From positions 1-64,000 of the forward strand of contig CAILCO010000093.1 in NCBI GenBank assembly GCA_903832735.1: a stretch of 64,000 nt of DNA, given 5' to 3'. Shown piece after piece: positions 1 to 8,507 of this stretch (its first letter is position 1; every line of letters starts with the position of its first letter). The translations under genes and the position numbers were made by a program. This DNA is from an uncultured Sterolibacterium sp. Lineage in GTDB: Bacteria > Pseudomonadota > Gammaproteobacteria > Burkholderiales > Rhodocyclaceae. The notes beneath the pieces were generated by a model. That model saw only the letters and a list, made by a program, of their open reading frames with translations. It ran no database searches and was not told where the DNA came from.

Positions 1-54
1 GTATTCTCCCGGTTTTCCGGCCCACGAAGAAATTAGTTATCCCCCGACAGCCGG

Positions 55-936
55 TTATTCCACGGGGTTTTCCAGGGTGCCGATCGGTTCTATGGTGATC
101 GCCACGACGTCGCCCTTCTTGAGAAACTTCGGCGGCTTGAAACCGATGCCGACACCGACCGAAGTACCCGTGGCGATCAGGTCGCCCGGCTCCAGGGTCA
201 TCACCGCCGACAGGGCCTCGATGATGGTCGGCACGTCGAAGATTAGATCCGAGACCGAGGCATCCTGGCGCAGTTCGCCATTGACCCGGGTCAGGAGACG
301 CAGTCGGCCCAGATCGGGAATCTCGTCCGCGGTGACCAGCGTCGGGCCCATCGGACAGTAGCCGTCCAGGCTCTTGCCGAGGAACCACTGCTTGTGGGCG
401 CTTTGCAGGGTGCGCGCGGTGGCGTCGTTGATGATGGTGTAACCGAACACATGCTTCAGTGCGTCAGCACGCGGGATGCCGCGTCCGGCCGTGCCGATCA
501 CCACCGTCAGTTCGCCTTCGTAGTCGGTTGAATTCGTGTAGTCGAGATAGCTCGGGATCGGATCGTGCGGTCCGGACACGCTGGTGGACGCCTTGGTGAA
601 GAAAATCGGCAGGTCGGGAATGGCACTGCCGCCGGTGGCATCGAAGCCGCTCTTCTCGAATTCCTTGGCGTGCTCGTGGTAGTTTTTGCCGACCGCGAAG
701 ATGTTTTTCAACGGCCGCGGGATCGGCGCCAGAAGCTTGACCGAGGCCAGCGGCAGGCGGTTGCCTGGCGCGGCTTGGGCGATGCGCAACGCCGCCAGAC
801 CGGCTTCGCCCATCCTGATCAGCGCGTTCATGTCGCGCGGCAGGGCAGGCGCGGCCTGCGCCAAATCGATGACGGACTGGCCGTCCTTGATGCCGAGGCG
901 CATTCCGTCGCGATCGGAGAAGTTGATCAACTGCAT
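55..936 (-). CDS. Fumarylacetoacetate hydrolase family protein
   Basis: A 293-residue protein of the FAH fold, the family of acylpyruvate hydrolases, 2-hydroxyhepta-2,4-diene-1,7-dioate isomerases and ureidoglycolate lyase-like enzymes that cleave or isomerise beta-diketo or enol acids with a divalent metal. Visible hallmarks are KNIFAVGKNYHEH at the start of the fold, the metal-ligand segment around DYEGEL, the GKSLDGYCPMGP loop, and the closing LEPGDLIATGTSVGVG segment. The reading frame is open further upstream, but the ATG at 936 matches where the family begins and has GGAG about 9 nt before it. It lies 82 nt downstream of fadH on the same strand, so both may serve degradation of aromatic or unsaturated acids. 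The exact substrate cannot be read from the sequence. Confidence 0.85.
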   Translation of the reverse strand: MQLINFSDRDGMRLGIKDGQSVIDLAQAAPALPRDMNALIRMGEAGLAALRIAQAAPGNRLPLASVKLLAPIPRPLKNIFAVGKNYHEHAKEFEKSGFDATGGSAIPDLPIFFTKASTSVSGPHDPIPSYLDYTNSTDYEGELTVVIGTAGRGIPRADALKHVFGYTIINDATARTLQSAHKQWFLGKSLDGYCPMGPTLVTADEIPDLGRLRLLTRVNGELRQDASVSDLIFDVPTIIEALSAVMTLEPGDLIATGTSVGVGIGFKPPKFLKKGDVVAITIEPIGTLENPVE

Positions 937-1018
937 TCCTGTGAACTCCGTAATGGTTTGGCCCATGGGGTTAGGCCGCAATGGCAGACAGATAGTACCA
1001 AGCTTGCCGCCGACCCGC

Positions 1019-3085
<2,067 letters not shown>

Positions 3086-3105
3086 TCAACGAGGCCGGCT
3101 TGCGG

Positions 3106-3738
3106 CTACCGGCGCCAGACGCTGGCCAACCAGGGCTGCTGCTCGCGAGGCAGGCCGGCCGGCCTGTAGTAATGCTCCAGTTCGGTAAAACCGGCGACGG
3201 CAAGATAGGCGCGCCAGGCGTCGAGATCGTAATAGGCACCATAGCGCTCGCCGCTGATGCTCTCGCTGTTGTCGCCGCGCGGATTGGAACTGAACAGCAC
3301 CCCGCCTGGCTTCAGCGCCGCATGCAATTGCCGCAGGATGCGCGGCAGTTCCTGGCGCGGCACATGAAACAGCGAAGCATTGGCGAACACCCCGTCGAAA
3401 TGCTCATCGGGCAGGTCGAGTTGAAGAAAGTCCTGCTGCCAGACCTCGCATCCGCTGTTGGCCCGCGCCATTTCGGCCAGGGCGGCAGCCCCTTCGAGGC
3501 CGACGGGATGATGACCTCGCTGCGCGAATGTCCGCAAGTCCCGACCAGGACCGCAGCCGAAATCGAGCAGGACAAACGGCGGCCGCGCCTGGATATGACG
3601 CAGCAGCGCGTCGATGTTCTGCTCGACATCGTGATGCCGGGTTCCCTCCCAGAAGGCCTCGGCCTGCCGCTGATAGTAGGCCAGCGTGCGCTGGGCAATC
3701 TGGCTCGGGGCGGTTCGATCAAGCGTCATGGCTGGCAT
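3106..3738 (-). CDS. Class I SAM-dependent methyltransferase
   Basis: A 210-residue soluble protein with a Rossmann methyltransferase core. Motif I is LLDFGCGPGRDL (about 57-68), the acidic residue after strand 2 is in VGLEG, and FDGVFANASLFHVP is motif IV. ALKPGGVLFSS precedes strand 5. The C-terminal LDAWRAYLAVAGF matches the usual end of Methyltransf_11/25-type enzymes. Substrate unknown. The ATG at 3738 is used; an in-frame ATG at 3729 is equally possible and neither has a clear ribosome-binding site. It is the first gene of the minus-strand group leading into fadH and faces away from aceA. Confidence 0.8.
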   Translation of the reverse strand: MPAMTLDRTAPSQIAQRTLAYYQRQAEAFWEGTRHHDVEQNIDALLRHIQARPPFVLLDFGCGPGRDLRTFAQRGHHPVGLEGAAALAEMARANSGCEVWQQDFLQLDLPDEHFDGVFANASLFHVPRQELPRILRQLHAALKPGGVLFSSNPRGDNSESISGERYGAYYDLDAWRAYLAVAGFTELEHYYRPAGLPREQQPWLASVWRR

Positions 3739-4171
3739 TTAACACCAATCACGCTCCTGGCGTAGCCAATTCGTCATCGCAATGCAACTTGAACTGGGAC
3801 AGCGAGGTTGCGCCGTATCGCAGAAATTTTCCGCATCGCAGCAACGGTTGGTTTCACGAGAGCAATATTGATTTCATATCATGAAATGTTAAATATAATA
3901 TGTTGTAATTAAAGATATAACAATATATCGATTTTCGCTCGCAACCGGATATTGCTTCGCACAATCAACTTTATACTTAAACCAACACGAACTCGACCAT
4001 CGGCAACCGCCTGGGTCGCGTCCGTAGGGGGCGGGTCCTACCCTTTCCGCCCTGTGGTTCGTCAGATCCGATCTCTGGCAGCCCCGTGGATGGACGTAGC
4101 CCTTCGTGCCCGCAAGGTGCGCAGGCTGCGCCGCAAAGACCAACATCCCACTTTGACCTAGAGGAATCAAT
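3739..4171. promoter_or_regulatory. Intergenic leader/promoter region of aceA
   Basis: This 433-bp gap has no convincing gene. It holds two near-identical 11-mers, CCGTATCGCAG (3813-3823) and CCGCATCGCAG (3831-3841), in direct orientation 18 bp apart. A dyad ATTTCA-TATCA-TGAAAT lies at 3871-3887, followed by a markedly AT-rich stretch to about 3960. The last 200 bp are G+C-rich and end in AGAGGAATC just before the aceA ATG. The layout suggests a regulated promoter with a long leader for isocitrate lyase, but no named regulator can be assigned. No perfect -35/-10 pair was identified. Confidence 0.4.
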
Positions 4172-5470
4172 ATGAACCGAGCAACTGAAGTCGCCAAGCT
4201 GAACAAGGATTGGGCCGAGAACCCGCGCTGGATGGGCATCAAGAGAGGCTATACGGCGGAGGAGGTAGTCCGCTTGCGCGGATCGGTCCAGATCGAGCAT
4301 ACCGTTGCCCGCCGTGGCGCCGAGAAAATGTGGAGCCTGCTTCACAGCGAGCCCTTCGTCGCCACCTTGGGCGCGCTGACCGGAAATCAGGCGATGCAGC
4401 AGGTAAAAGCAGGCCTCAAGGCGATTTACCTCTCCGGCTGGCAGGTGGCGGGAGACGCCAATCTCGCCGGTGAAATGTATCCCGACCAATCCCTTTACCC
4501 GGCCAACTCGGTGCCCTTGGTAGTCAAGCGAATCAACAACACTTTCGCCCGCGCCGACCAGATTCAATGGTCGGAAGGCAAGAACGACGTTGACTACTTC
4601 GCACCGATCATCGCCGACGCCGAAGCCGGATTCGGCGGCGTATTGAACGCCTTCGAGTTGATGAAATCGATGATCGAGGCCGGCGCCGCCGGCGTGCATT
4701 TCGAGGATCAACTCGCTTCGGTGAAAAAATGCGGCCACATGGGCGGCAAGGTCCTGGTGCCGACCCGCGAAGCCGTCGCCAAACTGGTTGCGGCACGCCT
4801 CGCCGCCGACGTCATGGGCGTACCGACGCTGGTCATTGCGCGCACCGATGCCGATGCGGCGGATCTCGTCACCTCCGACGTAGACGACATCGACAAGCCG
4901 TTTTGCACCGGCGAACGCACCGTCGAAGGCTTCTACCGGACCAGAGCTGGCCTGGAGCAGGCGGTTTCCCGGGGACTGGCCTATGCGCCCTTCGTCGATT
5001 TGTTGTGGTGCGAGACCGGGAAGCCCGACCTGACCTACGCGAAAGCATTTGCCGATGCCATCCATGCCAAGTTCCCCGGCAAGTTGCTGGCCTACAACTG
5101 TTCGCCCTCGTTCAACTGGAAGAAGAATCTCGACGACGCCACCATCGCGAGGTTCCAGTCGGAACTTGGCGCCATGGGCTACAAGTTCCAGTTCATCACC
5201 CTGGCTGGCTTCCACAGCCTCAACTACTCGATGTTCAACCTTGCCTACGGCTATGCGCGCAATCAGATGTCTGCGTTCGTGGAGCTACAGGAAGCGGAGT
5301 TCGACGCAGTCGACAAGGGCTTCACCGCGGTCAAGCATCAGCGCGAAGTCGGCACCGGCTACTTCGACGCCGTGACCCAGACCATTGAAGGCAGTCAGTC
5401 TTCGACCACGGCCCTCAAAGGCTCGACCGAAGATGAACAGTTCTTCGACAAGAAAGTCGCCAATGCCTGA
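4172..5470 (+). CDS. aceA: Isocitrate lyase
   Basis: A 432-residue cytosolic enzyme of the glyoxylate bypass that splits isocitrate into succinate and glyoxylate, allowing growth on acetate or fatty acids. The catalytic signature KKCGHMGG is at 185-192 with the nucleophilic Cys187. Other family blocks are [33 protein letters not shown]-type metal-site residues ([11 protein letters not shown]) and the C-terminal [10 protein letters not shown]. Length matches the E. coli enzyme (434 aa). The ATG follows AGAGG by about 8 nt. No malate synthase gene lies in the window. The nearby fadH fits a cell that oxidises fatty acids to acetyl-CoA. Confidence 0.97.
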   Translation: MNRATEVAKLNKDWAENPRWMGIKRGYTAEEVVRLRGSVQIEHTVARRGAEKMWSLLHSEPFVATLGALTGNQAMQQVKAGLKAIYLSGWQVAGDANLAGEMYPDQSLYPANSVPLVVKRINNTFARADQIQWSEGKNDVDYFAPIIADAEAGFGGVLNAFELMKSMIEAGAAGVHFEDQLASVKKCGHMGGKVLVPTREAVAKLVAARLAADVMGVPTLVIARTDADAADLVTSDVDDIDKPFCTGERTVEGFYRTRAGLEQAVSRGLAYAPFVDLLWCETGKPDLTYAKAFADAIHAKFPGKLLAYNCSPSFNWKKNLDDATIARFQSELGAMGYKFQFITLAGFHSLNYSMFNLAYGYARNQMSAFVELQEAEFDAVDKGFTAVKHQREVGTGYFDAVTQTIEGSQSSTTALKGSTEDEQFFDKKVANA

Positions 5471-5471
5471 G

Positions 5472-5528
5472 GTATTGGGCATGCATTTGACGCTGGCCCT
5501 GAGGAGCCAATACTGGACTCTGGGCCAG
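5472..5528 (+). promoter_or_regulatory. Interleaved inverted repeats between aceA and the next ORF
   Basis: GTATTGG (5472-5478) can pair with CCAATAC (5507-5513). CTGGCCC (5493-5499) can pair with GGGCCAG (5522-5528). The arms alternate as A1-B1-A2-B2, so the RNA could form either of two exclusive hairpins or an H-type pseudoknot. No U-run follows, so this is not a plain terminator. It may tune stability or read-through of the aceA mRNA; that is inference only. Confidence 0.35.
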
Positions 5529-5583
5529 CTGACGAGACTCGACAACCTGCGCACCGCGCTTATGATCACCAAGGAGTAATACC

Positions 5584-5805
5584 ATGACCATCACAACCTA
5601 CTACGCCGCTTGCATGCAAAGTCGCTCCAACGCCGAGGCCGCTTCCATCGTCCATCTCATCAACGATTTGACCGCCGCCACTGGCGACAACCGTTCATGG
5701 GATGCGATGCGGGCGCAAATCAATGCGCTGGCTGATTCGGACACCCAACATCGGCTTGGCATTGTCATCGAAGCCGAGGAATTCGAACACATGGCGGATG
5801 ACTGA
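5584..5805 (+). CDS. Small hypothetical protein downstream of aceA
   Basis: A 73-residue acidic, soluble protein of no family I recognise. It has no signal peptide, membrane segment or cysteine motif. The centre is helix-rich (ASIVHLINDLTAATGD) and the tail is strongly acidic (EAEEFEHMADD). Evidence that it is real: AAGGAG lies about 9 nt before the ATG, it is co-directional with aceA after 113 nt, and a strong intrinsic terminator follows 41 nt after its stop. It may be co-expressed with isocitrate lyase, but no function can be claimed. Confidence 0.6.
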   Translation: MTITTYYAACMQSRSNAEAASIVHLINDLTAATGDNRSWDAMRAQINALADSDTQHRLGIVIEAEEFEHMADD

Positions 5806-5832
5806 GCACCCCGCGCCGTCCACCCAAGATGC

Positions 5833-6792
5833 TCAGGGCGGACGGCGCGAATCCCCCGGCAGGCCGGGGGATTCGCTTTTGGCTAAATCGGCAGCACTTT
5901 GCATCCATTGATGAAAAACGGCCACTGCCGGATTGCCGGCACCACGCTGCGAGATGAGCAGGAAGTACGAACGCGGGTTTGAATAGCGCTGCGGCAGCGG
6001 GGTCACCAAGGCGCCACTGTCAAGCAGGTTTTCGACTAGGCCCCGCGTTGCCAAGGCGACTCCCTGCCCGTCCACGGCGGCACGGATGGCCGACTCGTAC
6101 TGGTTGAATTCGACCCTGCCGAGTGGACGCAAGTCGACCAGTCCCGCCGCTTCGAGCCAAACGGACCAACTCAGCCAAGGCAAATGCCGGGCCTCGTCCA
6201 CGTAGTCCAGCAACACATGGTGAGTAAGATCCTGCGGTTTCTTCAATGCGTGCACGGTCTTCAATAGGTTGGGGCTACAGACTGCTATCACGGCACCCCC
6301 CGCAATCTGCAATGCGCCAGCCGGCGCAGATCGATCAGGCAGATGTCGCACCGCGGCGTCGAACCTTCCCCGCTCCAGATCAACAATGCGAGTGTCGGCA
6401 GAAATGCGAATATCGACCCCGGGGTTCAAGCGACGAAACGCATTCAGTCGCGGAATCAGCCAGAACGAAGCGAACGCCGGCGTGCAGGTCAAGGTGACTA
6501 TCGGCTCGTCCCCGGCTCGCAAGTCCGCAAAAGCTTCACGCAGGGTCGCGAGGGAGGTTTCGGTCGCACGGAGCAAGCGTTCTCCGGCTTGAGTCAGCTT
6601 TAAGCTGCGCGTCTTACGCTCGAACAGGCTCAGGCCCATGGCCGATTCCAGGGTACCGATCTGCTTGCTCACGGCAGATTGCGTGACGAATAATCTTTCG
6701 GCGGCACGAGTAAACGACAACTCCCGGCCGGCAATTTCGAAAACACGTAGCGTATCGAGCGGCGGCAAATCCTGCCCAGAACCTTTTGTCAT
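5833..6792 (-). CDS. LysR-family transcriptional regulator (GcvA-like)
   Basis: A 319-residue LysR regulator. The N-terminal winged helix-turn-helix is at about 10-70, with the typical LRVFEIAGRELSFTRAAERL and TQSAVSKQIGTLE segments. The two-lobed effector-binding domain follows from about 95 to 300. The HTH wording is closest to the GcvA subgroup, which controls diverse operons, so the effector is unknown. It is divergent from the DUF2917/GFA genes, with a T-N11-A dyad in the 96-bp gap, so it probably controls them and itself. The last residues (SESPGLPGDS) are encoded by the arms of a terminator hairpin that serves the convergent small ORF. Confidence 0.9.
   Translation of the reverse strand: MTKGSGQDLPPLDTLRVFEIAGRELSFTRAAERLFVTQSAVSKQIGTLESAMGLSLFERKTRSLKLTQAGERLLRATETSLATLREAFADLRAGDEPIVTLTCTPAFASFWLIPRLNAFRRLNPGVDIRISADTRIVDLERGRFDAAVRHLPDRSAPAGALQIAGGAVIAVCSPNLLKTVHALKKPQDLTHHVLLDYVDEARHLPWLSWSVWLEAAGLVDLRPLGRVEFNQYESAIRAAVDGQGVALATRGLVENLLDSGALVTPLPQRYSNPRSYFLLISQRGAGNPAVAVFHQWMQSAADLAKSESPGLPGDSRRPP
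5847..5880 (+). terminator. Intrinsic terminator after aceA and small ORF
   Basis: A perfect 13-bp stem GCGAATCCCCCGG (5847-5859) / CCGGGGGATTCGC (5864-5876) with loop CAGG is followed directly by TTTT. It terminates plus-strand transcription. No T-run follows on the minus strand. It lies inside the 3' coding part of the convergent LysR gene. Confidence 0.85.
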
Positions 6793-6831
6793 TCCATTAC
6801 CTCATGCATAGCGTGAGAAATTTTCGTTGGA

Positions 6832-6846
6832 ATACCGACAAGGTAT
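6832..6846. promoter_or_regulatory. Candidate LysR-type T-N11-A operator
   Basis: The dyad ATACC-GACAA-GGTAT fits the T-N11-A consensus bound by LysR regulators. It sits midway in the 96-bp gap between the divergent LysR gene and the DUF2917 gene, the usual place for an autoregulatory and activating site. Confidence 0.5.
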
Positions 6847-6888
6847 CGCTAACAATGCTAGCACTGCTTGGCAAATGGGAGAGGGAAA

Positions 6889-7257
6889 ATGGATTGCCAT
6901 GATTCCGTTTCGGACTTGATCAGCAATTTCACGGACACCCGTCCAAGTGACCTGCAAGAAGTTGCGCTCGCTGCCAAGAGCATCATGGAAATACGCGATG
7001 CCGATCTAACCGTGATTTGCCTTGAGGGCGAAGTGTGGCTGACTCGCGCTCGCGACCAAGAGGATCACGTCATCGCGAGCGGGCAACGTTTCGCGCTAAT
7101 GCTCGGTGACCAGGCTGTCGTGCAGGCATTGCGGGCGAGCATGATACGGCTCATTCGCTGCGAACCCGTGCTACATCGTTGGAGGCGCACGACGTCACGG
7201 GAAACATGGTCCATTGCCCGCCGTCAGGGATCCATATCAAGGAGGATATTGACATGA
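6889..7257 (+). CDS. DUF2917 family protein
   Basis: A 122-residue protein matching DUF2917, recognisable by the core LTVICLEGEVWLTRARDQEDHVIASGQRFAL split over a small beta-rich, cupin-like domain at about 35-80. The function of the family is not established. The start is set at the ATG at 6889, preceded by GAGAGGG; a TTG start 21 nt upstream is less likely. The C-terminal 40 residues are basic and overlap the next gene by 4 nt (ATGA), so translation of the GFA gene is likely coupled. It is divergent from the LysR regulator. Confidence 0.75.
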   Translation: MDCHDSVSDLISNFTDTRPSDLQEVALAAKSIMEIRDADLTVICLEGEVWLTRARDQEDHVIASGQRFALMLGDQAVVQALRASMIRLIRCEPVLHRWRRTTSRETWSIARRQGSISRRILT

Positions 7258-7664
7258 ATACGAGCAACGAAGGCGGATGTCTCTGCGGAGCCATCCGTTA
7301 CCAAGTTTCCGGCGAGCCCGCCCTGGTCCAGGCCTGTCATTGCAAGTTCTGTCAGAAGCGGACCGGGTCTGCGTTTGCGACCATGGCCGCATTCAAGGAG
7401 GAGCAGGTCGTCATCTCGGGTCCCCCGCTCTGCGAATACAAGCACCAATCTGACGAAAGCCAGCGCTGGGTGTGTTGCCACTTCTGCGGCAATTGCGGAA
7501 CCACGGTCCTGATTACCCTGGAAAGGAATCCCAGTGTGCGGGTCGTTCCGGGCGGCACCTTAGACAATCCAGGCCATTTCAGGATTACGCGCCACATCTG
7601 GACGCGCTCCGCGCACGATTGGATCGTATTTCCGCCCGACAGCCAGGTGCGAGAAAAGGCATGA
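7254..7664 (+). CDS. GFA/CENP-V family zinc protein
   Basis: A 136-residue member of the glutathione-dependent formaldehyde-activating (GFA)/CENP-V family, a zinc-binding fold. Cysteines are at the expected places: C9 and C11 in GGCLCGAIRY, C28-x-C30-xx-C33 in CHCKFCQKRTGSAF, and C78/C81 in CHFCGNCG. Most members have unknown substrates; the name does not prove formaldehyde chemistry. The ATG at 7254 has a strong AAGGAGG 7 nt upstream and overlaps the DUF2917 stop. Before the island arrived this gene ran convergently into the 3' end of rng; the remnant rng tail starts 42 nt after its stop. Confidence 0.85.
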   Translation: MNTSNEGGCLCGAIRYQVSGEPALVQACHCKFCQKRTGSAFATMAAFKEEQVVISGPPLCEYKHQSDESQRWVCCHFCGNCGTTVLITLERNPSVRVVPGGTLDNPGHFRITRHIWTRSAHDWIVFPPDSQVREKA

Positions 7665-7705
7665 CGCTCGACACGGCAATCGACGTCGCCTTTGCCCTCG
7701 ACGAT

Positions 7706-7728
7706 TACATCAGAACAATGTCGTATTG
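7706..7728. repeat. Left 23-bp direct repeat (remnant 3' end of rng)
   Basis: This 23-mer is identical to 13954-13976, the last codons of rng. Read on the minus strand it encodes QYDIVLM followed by a TAA stop (7705-7707), i.e. the original end of RNase G. It is the left attachment-site copy of the island. Confidence 0.85.
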
Positions 7729-7795
7729 AGGATACATTGCGAGAAAATTATTTGAAATAAACGGGTTGCGATGCGTGACCGTCTTCTGACTCAGC

Positions 7796-7817
7796 CTGGC
7801 TACCCATCTGGCTACCC
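7796..7817. repeat. Tandem CTGGCTACCC repeat near the island's left end
   Basis: CTGGCTACCC occurs at 7796-7805 and again at 7808-7817, a 12-bp period, 70-90 bp inside the left direct repeat. Short tandem repeats beside attachment sites can be recombinase arm-binding sites; that role is only inferred here. The rest of 7729-7892 shows no gene I can support. Confidence 0.4.
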
Positions 7818-7892
7818 GATGAGCATGGGTTCTGATGGGACGGTCGGCAACGTGCTGGGCCAGACAGATAACGCCTCACCCGCCACCTTTTA

Positions 7893-8384
7893 TCAGCGTA
7901 CCACATCGCCGAAAATTTCCTTGAGCAGCCGTGCCGGGCTGTTGTGCTTGATCGGGCTGCAAGGCGTCTCGGCCAAGCGTATCGACAGGGTGATCAAGTC
8001 CGAGGTCTCCAGGTACTCGCGGTAGCCTTCGGCCAGGAACGAAAACTCGTTCATCGTACCGACGATGCTGCGGTTGGCCGTCTTCGCCAATGCGACGTCG
8101 GACATCTGCGCCACCTCATGCTCGATGAACGCCCGCCTGGCGCCGTGCCTGCCCAATATTGCAGCCAGTTCATCGGGAAACCGTGCGGCCAGCGTCGAAG
8201 CGGGCGCCAGTGGCATCAGCACCGGCAGCAAGGTCCGCTCGTTCACGAGCAACGCAAGCTGCGGCTTCCAGAAGAGCACCGTTGCGTACCAGTTGCCAAG
8301 CGCTGTGGTCGGCGGCGGCAGCGATATCGCGATCAGAGGCTTGAGGCGATCAAGAAGCTTCTTAGTGCAGTGCAGGCTGTACAT
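7893..8384 (-). CDS. DUF6933-like hypothetical protein
   Basis: A 163-residue soluble protein. The opening MYSLHCTKKLLDRLKP and the following ALGNWYATVLFW / QLALLVNERTLLPVL pattern resemble the DUF6933 family, whose function is unknown; this assignment is from memory and moderate. It is helical in the second half. It is the last gene of the island's minus-strand series, 123 nt after the helicase gene, and its stop is about 160 bp from the left direct repeat. Such small proteins are common passengers of defence islands, which is context rather than proof of function. Confidence 0.6.
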   Translation of the reverse strand: MYSLHCTKKLLDRLKPLIAISLPPPTTALGNWYATVLFWKPQLALLVNERTLLPVLMPLAPASTLAARFPDELAAILGRHGARRAFIEHEVAQMSDVALAKTANRSIVGTMNEFSFLAEGYREYLETSDLITLSIRLAETPCSPIKHNSPARLLKEIFGDVVR

Positions 8385-8507
8385 GCAATCCCGGGGTTGG
8401 TTGCGCTACTCAACTGCGGCGGTAACGTCGGAGTTGAGGCCGCTGGCATCGAGTCGTCGATCAAGTGTCGACTGTAGCACTGACATGCGACTTGCCGAGT
8501 CCGTCCC

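Noticed and set aside
3977-5215. 412-codon open frame antisense to aceA
   Set aside because: Shadow of isocitrate lyase, whose catalytic motif and length are intact.
7661-7729. 22-codon ORF overlapping the GFA stop (MTLDTAIDV...)
   Set aside because: Its 3' half is the remnant of the rng tail on the opposite strand; no reason to think it is translated.
7771-8025. 84-codon plus-strand ORF at the left end of the island
   Set aside because: It overlaps the DUF6933-like gene in antisense, has no ribosome-binding site and no recognisable domain.
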